DNA of 64,000 bases from Agapetus fuscipes. Lineage: Eukaryota; Arthropoda; Insecta; Trichoptera; Glossosomatidae. Under the pieces are notes generated by a model. That model saw only the letters and a program-made list of their open reading frames with translations. It did not search any database and was not told the DNA's origin. Within the stretch, counting starts at the first letter, position 1; the number at the start of each line of letters is the position of its first letter. The stretch lies in contig OX637332.1 of NCBI GenBank assembly GCA_951799405.1, positions 28,434,832 through 28,498,831 of the forward strand. Reading direction: 5' to 3'. The position numbers were made by a program, and so were the translations under genes. Of the stretch, positions 12,501-24,500 are shown in pieces.

Positions 12501-15500
12501 AGCATTTTCAAGGCTAGTTATCAAAACGACGCTGTAGTCTTTGAGTCCGTTTACTGTTGTAAATGCGTGTGATACGTATATTACAAACGTGAGATATAAA
12601 AAAACTGAAAATCATTGTATAACCCGAATGAATTGGTCGAAAGGTATTAACTTAAAAGGCTTCCTTGTTTTAATTTGTCTCTGCTTAAAAAAAATTGTGG
12701 GTTGAATACCCTTCTTCTCATTGAGCCTCTTCAGTGAAGATTGCATATTGCACCAAGTAATTTGCACCTTTGATACTGCTGCAGTGAATAAATGTATAGG
12801 GATATGGATATGCAACTGAATAATCAGTTCTAGGTTGTACCCAGCTCGTTTGTCCAATGAGCAGACATCATATTTTCAACTTGTAATGTTTTAGGTCAGA
12901 GAAGAATCAAGCTTGGAGCTTGGGTGATTTCAATGGTGTCATATTACAAGGAAGAGAGTCTGAAGTGACCACCAAACAGAATGAAGAAAATTGTTTTGTG
13001 AATATCACAATCACCAGAGCTCGGTATGTTATTGTTCAACAATTCTTTCTCATGAACATGTTCCTGTCCTGCGCTGTTCAGAAAAGCTCCCAGCCAAGAT
13101 ATCTTTCTGCTACCAGGCTTCAGATCGTATTTTGACTATTTTTCTTAGGAAATGATTCATAATTTGTTATTTGGTTTCAGCTGTTCTAGTGTGCATAATC
13201 GTTGGGGAGAAAATACAAACAAGTTCATCAAAAATATTCAAGAGGTAAGAAATTGTGACAACTTATTTTATGAAAGAGTTTTAAGCTTACACGGCCGGCT
13301 GATGAACTTCAACTTATTTTATGTATCCTTGGGGTGGCTATTACCACTGAACAGTGAGCGGCAATATGTCTATAATCTATAATCTATAATCTAAGTTGCA
13401 AGGATATGTTCATTCAAAGCTCTCAGATGTATGCCCACAAACAAACACGTGTAGTTCGCGCTTACAAATGCTGATTGTGTACTTACAAATAAAATCCAAA
13501 CTCAAATGTACATAAGCCCTGCAACTCTTGCTGACATTCCCTGAAACAGGGGTGACATTGGCAAAGTGAACCATTTTTTACAGTATGGGTGGTCAGCCTC
13601 ATACCAACCTATAAGTCAAGGAATACGAGTAATAAATAACATTTAAGTATAAAAAAAATATGTAAATGTAAAATTGGGAAATTATATTAGAAGTTTTACA
13701 TTATTTATCATTTTACAGTATTACATTAGATTTGTTTGAAGTAAGGAGAATTAAAAAAGTATGGATATGCAACTAAGTTGAACTTTTATTGTTGTCTCCA
13801 AAGAGGCTTCATGTGGCAAGTGGAAACTATTTATTTTCACAGGTAAAGGGGCCAACCTTGTGCTACTTGATTTCTTGAAGAGAGGCTTTCTCTGCTTTAC
13901 AATATGTTTATAATAGATTCTTCGGAGTGTTCGGTGTAAGACCGGCCCCCTTACCTATAAAGATAAGTAGGTTCCACCACCACATGCAACCCCTTCAAGG
14001 AGAACACGACAAGAAGTTACACTAGTTGTGTAGTAATAATAATTGGCTAATTTGTACATAGCGCCGTTTAGTGGCACTAGCCACCCCAAAGGCCCTTTTG
14101 TGTGTTGAAGCTTCTGTTAAACAAATGTGTCTTAACCCTTGGGACGCCGGAACGCAGATCTGCGCTGTCCCCGTAGAGCGCCGGAACGCAGATCTGCGCT
14201 CGAAGGACATATCGCGATTTTTATTTTTTTTCTTTAGTTTTTGTGTAGCAATAAGACTGAAAATCGCTCAACATGTTCCTATTGGGTGAAGCCATCAACT
14301 AATCAAATCACGGCATTCATTTCGGTTATGAAGGGCTTGTGGAAAATATTCAAAAGTTCGAAAGTTTTCGCCGTGAGTGGACGTGCATTGGACCTCAAAG
14401 TTTACGGATTATAAATACATCATTTGAAAAACGTAAGTAAAGTGTATATTTTCTATATTTAGATCATTATCCTAATAGCATTGAATAAAAATATTACGAA
14501 TAAGTAAGTAAAATCATTTGATAAATCAACATAAACTTTGATACTGACTGTTAGTCAGAGCAACGGTACTTTTGAATATTTTATTTCTTCATATTCTTAT
14601 TCTACCGTGAATATGTTTTATACACAGTTTTGAAGATAATTTTGTAAGCATTTCGTTGAAATACAACAATAGAAGCAAGCTAGAGTATTTTTTTCTAAAT
14701 TCTTGTCGAAACTTGTAGGTAGCCGTCAGAGCGCAGATCTGCGCTTCCGGCCGAGCGGTTTAGGTACAGGCTGGTTCGAAACATTTTGACCCTTGTATGC
14801 CCAAACGTATTTCCGTCAAATATTTGTTAAGTAATGCATTAAAAATTAGTAAGTGGTAAAATATGACACAGTGTGCACAAAGCCAAAAGTAAGTTTTATA
14901 CAGACTAGATCTGTTCTGAAATTGTGTTTTTATTATTTCGTCTTTTTTTTCTATTGCACTCGAAAGAGGCATAAATTAAATTACGTTTGAGGGTGAATTT
15001 CGTATGTATTTCGTCTTTTTAGATTTTCTTAAATTTTTTTTTTACCTGCTTTTCACCTGCACTTTAGAGAAGCAAAAAAGAAATTTAATGTTGGCGTGAA
15101 ATTTGTACAGACCAAGTCTTTAGTGTTTCTTAAATTGTGGTGTTTTTTTTTTATTTATTTTTCTTTTTTTTTTCACTTTTTCCAAAGAGGCTGAAATTAA
15201 ATCATGTGTAAGCGTGAATTTCGGATATAGGTTGTAGATACTAGATCTATTCAGACTTTCTTAAATTGTGTTTTATTTTATTATTTCCCTTTTCTCACTT
15301 GCAAATGAAGATTATTTTTGTTATTGTTAAAATAATAAGAAGCAAAGATATTTTAGTAGTAAAGATATTTAAATGAAATAAAAACGACTGCACAGAAAAC
15401 AAGACAGCATCTCATATTATTTTGCATAATAAAAAAAATGCTTTGCTATTTTTGAAAAAAAAAAACAATTTAAAACATTAATATTTCCTATCCACACTGT

Positions 15501-18500
15501 ACACACTCCCAAGTACACAAAAAAATGAAGGTTTTGTTTACACAAAGATGCACCCCTAGTTGTAAACATCCACCTACCTGCTATTATTCTCGCAGCTTTT
15601 GGCCTACGTGACAACCCAAATGTACACCTGCTGCAGGTAGGTACAGGTTCTTGACATGGGATGACTCATCTAATCTAATCTAATCTAATCTAAGCTGCAA
15701 AGATATATATCATTTAAGATTTATACTAAATGCATTCCCACAAGCAGATATGTATAATTTCGCGCTAACACATGCCGCATGTGGACCTACAATATAAAAA
15801 CCCAATCTCAAATGAACATAAGCCTTGCAACTCTTGCCGTCCTTCCCTGAAACAGGGGTGACATTGGCAAAGTGAACCAATTTCTACATTATGGGTGGTC
15901 AGCCGCATAACAACCTATAAGTCAAGGAACATACATGACAAATTACATTTTTTAAAATCAAAGAATAAAAATAACAATATATACATGGACATAAAAAACT
16001 AAATCATAAAACCAAATTCACTTTAACAAACCCTAGCCGCCAACATCACAGATCAACCGCCATTTCTTTCTATCCTTGCATACTTCTTTCATTTCCTCCA
16101 GAGTCATAACCTTCTTCATACAAGCTCTTCTTTTATTATGACTCTGGATATTCCATTCATTCGCAATTTCGGATATTTGGTCCATCCATACCTTTCTCGG
16201 TCTTCCTCTACCACGACATCCATCTATTCTACCAACATATACTTTCTTCGTCAGTCTTTCCTCATTCATTCTCTCCATATGCCCAAACCATCTTAACAAA
16301 CTTCTTTTAATCTTCACTTTCACACTTTCTTTTGCACCACATTCTTTTCTTACAAAATCATTCCTCACCCTGTCACTCCGTTTTTTCCCAATCATACTTC
16401 TTAGAAAGTCCATTTCAACAGTATGGACTTTACTAATTTCACTTTCATTCACCGTCCAGGCCTCGCTTCCATACATCAAGGTGGGTAAAAGTATGCCACT
16501 GCGTACCGCCAATCGAGCACTCATCATGGTTTGTAAAATTTTTGTAAAATAAATTAGGAAAAGAATATTCCTTATAAACAATATACAAACTTTTTATTAT
16601 AAAGAATTATAGCTTGCCTTAACTTTTCTCATATTCTATCTCAAACACCCAGTACAGGTCACGTGCGCGGACAATAATGTGGCCTTGAAAATACTCCAAA
16701 AAATGACAATAGTAAAACTCGTTTTTTTTCATTTTTCTTCATCAGCCAAAATCATTTTATTATGTAATCAAGTTCACAATATATCTAAGGATAATATGAT
16801 AAATCCAGAAAAACTTAAATTCAAGTCACTGCTTTTATATTACAGGACTTTTTCCAAAGTACTATGATTTTTTTCCGATTCATAAGAGATAATGCCTTGT
16901 AGTAAATATACGACTGATGCTGTTTTTGTAAATTATATACCAATAAAAGCATTATTTCACTAGCTTTTAAAATCAATAATCCAAAATGAGGTAAGTTTTA
17001 TATCTTTCGAGATATTTGATATCAAACACATGACCTGTGTTGCTGCATTACTGCTGCAAATGGCTGGCACACAGAGGTAACAAGATTTCGCCACTAGGGG
17101 CGCTCCAAGGGTTAAGCAACTTCCTGTGTAGATTAGTCACGTCAAAGATAGATACTTAATGATGGTGGATTTTAATACATTTCTTTATGTTATTTCAGTT
17201 CCCCAACAATGGTTTCATCTCTGAGGCTGAAGTGTCCCTGCAGTCCATTGACTTGGTGATAAGCCTGGAGTACTTGGAGCCATATCTGTCTGCCATGTCT
17301 CCTCTGATGATGGCCTTTTCATGTCAGAGCGGAGAAGTTGAGAACGAAGCCCTTGGACAAACCAATCCAGCAAAGCCAAATAGAACATTCATAAAGTAAG
17401 GCATTACATAAGTTGATTTAGAAATTTTTATTTACTCATCATATCATCAAATTTTAAGCCCCTGTAATTGAATTGAGTATATGAAATATTACAAATATCT
17501 TCTCAAATATATAATTCTCGTGTCACAGTGTTTGTGGTCACACTCCGCCGAAACGGCTTGATGAATTCTTATGAAATTTTGTATGCATATTTGATAGGTA
17601 TGAAAATCGGCCAACAAGTATATTTCATAGAGCTATATGATCAAAAAGAGCGTACACAGATTTCTTCTTTAATTTTTTTAACAAATATTTTTTTTATACT
17701 TTTTTATTATTTGTCATCAAAACATACATTCGATCTGAAATTTTTGCATTCTTAATATCACTTTTCAAGTTTGAATCGCAATTTTAACATTTTCGTAGTA
17801 ATATCACCTCTTTCATCCATCACGCTTCACACTCCTCCGAAATGGCTTGACCGTTTTTGAATGAAATTTAGCATTTAAGAATGTTATGTGAATAACACTG
17901 TATGAGCTTGGAAGAAAGAGAAAAGACAAACAATCGACAGTTAAAAATGTCAAGAGTCATAGTTTAACACAATCTATTTACTGTGTTTTTTACTTAAGTA
18001 TATGATTGTTTTTTTTATATTTCAGTGCGGAATTTTGGGATGCCCAGCGCTTGCCTTTATTTTATTTTGAAGGACACCAAACTAGATTTTTCTTCCCCAC
18101 AAAACAAACTGCCAAAGAAACAGTCGCAGATCACGATGTATTCATTCTGCAGGTAATGAATTTTTATACTTATTTCATCTAAGACTTTAGAGTTTCAACA
18201 ATGTTTTAGTGTCTTTAACCTTTTTGCTTCTGAATATTCTGGCTATATGAATACTCGCAGTGCGGAATACTTTTTCAAGCACGTTTTTGTAAAACATTTA
18301 TTGATTTCGTACCTTAATTGATTAATGACTCTTCAAACTATGTAAACAGTCACATGTATAAGTTATTCAAGAACAAAAATCACAAAGGTGTAGCACATAT
18401 TTCCACTTGCAGACTTTTGAATTGTTGAACACAGATATTTCAGGGATAAGTTCAAAGTTGGATGATGTCTATGATTGACAGCCGCACTGTATGCAAGTTT

Positions 18501-21500
18501 ACACATGACGCCTTTGCATGTCATCCGCAGGTGAAGGTTTAAACTTATAGACATGATATAGTTTTGAATGTGATGACTATGGTTGCATAATTTATGTCAT
18601 CCAAATATTTCTCCCATGACTAAAATCTTCATCCCTTAAACTGTAAAAAAGGAAAAACCTATGACAATTGCACAGTGACCTATTGTCACTTTAAAGTTGT
18701 ATTAACTATTGTTGAAATCAAACACCGCTTATTAACAATTAACGTGTTCTTATGAACAGCAAAATAAAACATTACTTGTACTTTCTTCTTTCAGATTGAA
18801 AAAACCATTATAGTTCCGATAGCAGATAATCCTGTTTGCAGGTATGTACTGTAACTTACCATTGTGAAACAATGAAAACCAATATTTCAATATTAATTAT
18901 TATAATTGGCCAATTTATAAAACGCCATTTAGTGACAATGGTCACTCAAATGGCTCGTTTATATGTTGTGGCTTCTGTTTAACAAATATGTCTTAAGCAA
19001 CCTCATGAAACTGATAACACTGGTCTCTGTTCTCAACTCCAGAGGGAGACTATTTCAGAAAAATGGACCTGTCAAACTAAAAAACCCTGCTCCTTTAGCC
19101 CATTCTGTTCCACCAAAGCGGCATTTAAAGCTTATTCGCGTCTTCATCTTGCGCAGAACGAAGAATGCAAATACTCAATGTGTTATAAGTGTTTTTAGGC
19201 TTTCATGGCCGGCTTCAGATGATGATGAAAAGGATGTAGAATCCATCTTTCCGGGCTTGTAGACCATGTTCAATAATTCTTTTGTAGGCTTGAACATGGT
19301 CTACAAGCCCGGAAAGATAGATTCTACATCCTTATCATCATCAATCAATGTGTTGTTCGGGCTTTTATTGTTTTGTTTTAGTGTGTGTTTCTGTGATTTT
19401 GTTTGTACAATGAGTAATTTATACATTGTCGGTTGTAGGACTCCCATTCGGCCAGATTTGTATCAGAAAGCCGCTCGTGCTTGCACTCTGAACATCCCAG
19501 GAAGTGAACTGGAAGACAGGCAGTGCCAGATGCTTGTGAGGGGGCTGACGATACAAACAGCTCACTGGGGACAGCTGCAGAACTTGTTAGGACTAGAGGT
19601 GAATACTCTGCTCTGATGAATTATCCTCACTTATACCCCCTCCTCTCGTCACAACAAGGGCAACTCGTAGAACGGCTCACATTCAACCATTTGCAGTCGA
19701 TATCAAAACTATGAGAACTTGGTGTTTTCACGACTCATTCCTTTGCCAAACTGCCCGCTTATGGAATGAGTTACCCGTATCTGTGTTTCCATCCCAATTT
19801 AACCTTGTCCTTTTCAAATCCAATATCAATCGCCATTTCCTCTCAGTGTCTCAAAACAAAGCAACGCCACACACACCACAGCACTGCGCAGTTTACGGCC
19901 CTGCAACCAGATATGGACAACTGCCACATCCCCAACACTTCTGCGGCACTATAACAAGTGTCATAGACCCTTAGAGTCTCTTGAATGTAAGGAGTCTTCC
20001 GCACAGGCTTTCGTAAAAAAAAACTCATTTCTTGGACGTTTAAATTAATCCTCAATTTATGGATGCTGGGGAAAAAACTAGAAGCTAGGAATATTGGCTT
20101 AATAGATTTCAATTTCTGATGCAGTACAAAAAATGGGTTAGTTATGTCTAATCTAATCTAATGTAATCTAAGTTGCAAAGATATGTTACATTGGAGATTC
20201 ACATTACATGCATTTTCACAACCATACACGTACAAGTTCGCGCTTGCACATGCCGCATGTGAACCTACAACACAAAAACCAAATCTCAAATGGACATACA
20301 CCCTGCAACTCTTGCCGTCCTTCCCTGAAACAGGGGTGATATTGGCAAAGTGAACCATTGGTGGTCAGCCGCATAACGTTTTTGCTTGGTTATAATATAA
20401 TTAACTGACTTATTGATAATAATTTTGCTTCCTTATGTTTTAATGTCTTAAAAATAATTATGGGATGATTTATTTGGTGAGAGCTGTTTTTGTGTTAATC
20501 ACACCTCATGAGCGCTCTGCAAGTTTGGTCGTCGCTATAGAAAGTGCCAATACTCAAGCAAGACTCAGTTGCTGTAAGGCTGGATGGACCTTTGGTGACC
20601 GGTCTTTGGTACAGATACATATATGAATTTTTCAACATAGCGAAGAGCATATTTGAAAATATAAATGATACATTTTTGTGCTCTGCCGGGATTCAAACCC
20701 ACAACCTTCTATTTACGAGTCTGAAGTGTTACCACTAGACTACGGACCGGTCAAAAGTTAATCAACTTAGGTTAATGTTCCACCAACGTTTTGAGCTGCA
20801 GCTTCCAAGGTCAAATCCATCATGATGATCGCGGATCTTCAATAAAAGTGGCACCAAAAGAAAAATAATGCAATTGAAACTGTAACTGTAACTCTGTCGC
20901 CATTCCGCTAGGGGTGGCCAGAGCCTCTGCAGAGTTGCCTCCATTTTTTCCTATCCTGACATACCTCTTTCAATTCCTTCATATCCATCACCTTTTTCAT
21001 GCATGTTCTTTTTTTACGCTCACTTTGTATATCCCATTCTTTCACAATCTCCTCAATCTGATCACTCCATACTTTTCTCGTCTGATTTTTGTATGTTTCA
21101 CAGATGACTGCTGACAAGGCTGTGAGTGAAAACCCTGCCTTGGAGTGGAACAATCTACAACAAAATACACTCCTAGAGAGTACTCTTCCTGTCATGGGCA
21201 TTGTACAAAAGTAAGTCTATTTATGTATGTGTATTTTCCAATTGGAACCTATTTATTTTCACAGATAAGAGAGTTGACCTTACGCCAACCACTTTATTTG
21301 AAGTCAGGGTTTTCCTGCACCTAGAGGGCAGGCTCTTATTGCTTTTGAAGGCTGAGTAAACGTCGGTACTATGATTTTGGGTTTGAAGTAAACACCGAAA
21401 CGGGAAATTATATCTGACACCCTAATCAAACCCTAGCCCTCTTGCTGTGGACTCAAGCGTTTTACAAACTGTACCAAGGAACAATAATAAAATAGGTAAA

Positions 21501-24500
21501 TCGAATCAATTGAAAGATAAGAAAGTGAGCAAAGGAAAAAAAATGTGTTTGTTGTCCCTATTATAAATCTTCTGAAATCACTATATGAAAAATATAGTGA
21601 TTGCGATGCACAAATTTTGGTTGTGAAATCACACAACCGGGTCACTGGAGAAAAGGCAAAGAAATATATTGTTATCGGTTGCCAAAGACCCTAGTCACAT
21701 GTTTGCCATGATATTTGCCTGCCAAGAAAAACATTTTATTTTTAATATTTTTTAGTGTTGATCTGTTAACACAGTGAAAGTCCATTTTTATAAATGTTTA
21801 AAAATATAAATGGTAAAACATTGTTTTAATTCACTTTATTCTTTTTTTTATATATTTAAATATATTTGTAACCATTCTGCTCTTGAAGATGCCTCATTAG
21901 GCGAAAATATTCGAGCAAAAAAAAAGAATAAAGTGAATTAAAACAATGTTTTACCATTTATATTTTAAAATATTTATATTTTATTTTTAATTTGTTGCTT
22001 GAATCCATTATCTAACATCCAGTCTAAAGTTTTGTGAAGTAACCAGTATAGTTTGGTAATTCTTGTGCCTGATCATTTGCCTCAGACCTTTGATCGATCT
22101 ACGATTTTGGTAATCAATCTTTAATGACTGAATTCTGAATTACATAGGATGGACATCTGCCTGGTGATTGCACTTTCAATGTTCTACCGCTCAGAGCTGG
22201 TCTGCGGACCTTCCATTGACTTCAACATCTTGACTGACACCTCCATCAGCCTGTCCACTAACCAGCTCAGGTCCATCATGGATCTCGCCAACATGTACTC
22301 TGCCGTCATGAAAAATACCAAGCAGAAGACTTCGGAGAGGTATGTAAACCAATCATAAAGATTCCTCCTGAAGATGCCGATTTAGAAAAAATGTTCTAGT
22401 GGTATTAACCGCCCTATGCATATGAACGTACGCGATACGCAAACTTTGAGTGTACCATTCTGCTACATCCCGTATCGCGTACGCTTGAAAAAAAAAAAAT
22501 TTTGAAAACTACAAACCGCATGGTGTCCGCCTGAATTCCAAAGTCACGTCATTACAAGTATAGACAAGTAGAAACTCAAGGGCAGGCTAAGCGTTTGGTT
22601 GTTTGTTTGAAATTTCGTAATTTGTCAAATATACTCTTTTGAAAAGTTAGGGGTACATACATTGTAGTTTCGATTCCTGATTTTTTTAGTCTATTTCTCG
22701 GAAAGTACCTGAAGGTAGGGGTTTATATTTTTTAATTAATAAAGATTGAAATGAAATTAAACTTTATTGATAATTTATAACAATATTCAATTGAATAATA
22801 AATATCCAGAATCAGATGGACAGATGAAGTGGAGAGGGACGCAACTTTTGCGAAGACAAACAGAGTTGGAAGTATAGGTTGAAGAAGGCCAATGACGCTA
22901 CTGATTTAAGTTACAGCGCCATTGAAGGAGAAGAAAATAAAGTATAAAGAAGTTTAAAGACTATTTTTAACACCGTTCAGTTACTATGGAGATATTTTTA
23001 TGATTTTGAATTGGATTGTGTTTTTAAAAATTAAATTCGACTTTTATTAAGTCTAGGGAAAAAGGTGGTCAGCTGTATTTATAAATTTTGTATGTGATTT
23101 TTTAATTCACATCAAGAAGCATCTTTAATATGTTCTCATTTCTTGAAAGGGAATTCTGGCCAATAATAAATACATTAAAGGGAGCTTTGGCTGACAAAGA
23201 ATAAATTATAAAGTGCCTTCAGAGGTCACACTATAAGTAGGTGACACAGAGTACATTATACCAATCAAGTACAATTATTGTAATTATTGGATGGATTGTA
23301 GATATTTTTATTTTTCAGGTCTTCAGTCTCCTGCCCATACTTGGAATTCATTGATGCTGATTCAAGGCAACTTAACTCCAACAGTAAGTTAGAAACTGTA
23401 ACAAATAATCAATACATTAAAAAACCACCAAACCAAAAGCAAAAAAACATCTTTGTTGGGAAAAAGATTCATTGTGAGAACTAGCAACCCCTAAAAAACA
23501 TATAGATGTACATTATTTTAAAATGATTTCTCAAGAAAGTAAACGTGAAAGAAAGAGGTGTCACCTTGTGATTGTTTGCAGATCTTAAAGAAGAGTGGGG
23601 TCATCGTTTGGACAAGAGCTCATCTGGCAGTTTGTTTGAGAAATCTGCAGAAATCAACACATCTATGCTGAGTGATAGAGGCATTTTCAGTGATGTCACA
23701 TCCACAGGAACTTACAGATATCATGGGAAACGTCCAGGCAACTCTGCAGTGTCTGAGAGAATATCTACCACAAAGTAAGCATTATTATTATCTTTTTACT
23801 ACCTAGGAATCATGTTAAAAATATAAAAAAGACATTGAAAAATATGACGTGACGAACATAAATATTGCTTTTCCAACAATGGCTTATTGGAGTTCAGTAA
23901 CCATATAAATGAGACTGGACATTCCTTTCATAATCTGCACAACAAAGACAATGCAACACACAATACAAAACTACTTAGCTAGCACACCTGCCATAAAAGA
24001 TCAGGATATCAACCGCCAGCTCACCAACACCCACATCTCTGCGGCACTCTAACGAGTGTCATAGATCTCTAGATTTCCTGAAATCTGGGGAGTCATAAGA
24101 TTCCTTAAAAAAACATTCTTCCAAACTCCTCAATCTAAGCTTTTACGAGGGTTGCCTTTTATATTTCGGGATTGGACAACCCTAGTGTTGCAATCTGGCA
24201 ACTGACAGCTCTAACGTAAAGTTTGACATTTTTGAGGTTATGTGTACCCAAAACTTTTTGACATACGAGCGCTTTGTGTTGTTTACAGTATTTTAAAAGA
24301 TTCATCTCGGCCAAAAAATGGAATTAAATCGTGAACATTTTCGTGCAATTATTTTTTACAACTTTTGACGTGGATTAACTCAACAACAGTGCATCGATGA
24401 ACTTAGTTTAATTTTTGGCGATGAAGCTCCATCAAGGACCAGTGTTTATCGATGGTATGGGGAATTCAACCGAGGTCGTAGTTCACTTGAAGACGAATTT

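Larger units (their letters stand above)
14136..17111. mobile_element. piggyBac-like element, 2976 bp, non-autonomous or decayed
   Basis: Flanked by TTAA (14132-14135 and 17112-17115). Ends are CCCTTGGGACGCC and, inverted, CCCTTGGAGCGCC (11 of 13 match), the pattern of piggyBac superfamily termini. No transposase frame is visible inside. The interior includes a later minus-strand LINE (15665-16530) and otherwise AT-rich noncoding DNA. The host repeat, uninterrupted, is seen at 18965-19010 (atgtcttaagcaac), which gives the empty-site sequence and confirms precise insertion at TTAA. Confidence 0.8.

Noticed and set aside
18842..21103. Direct splice of exon 14 to exon 16
   Set aside because: It would create an in-frame stop (AG + ATGA). 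Inserting exon 15 (19439-19598) fixes the phase and adds a clear VPS13B-like segment.
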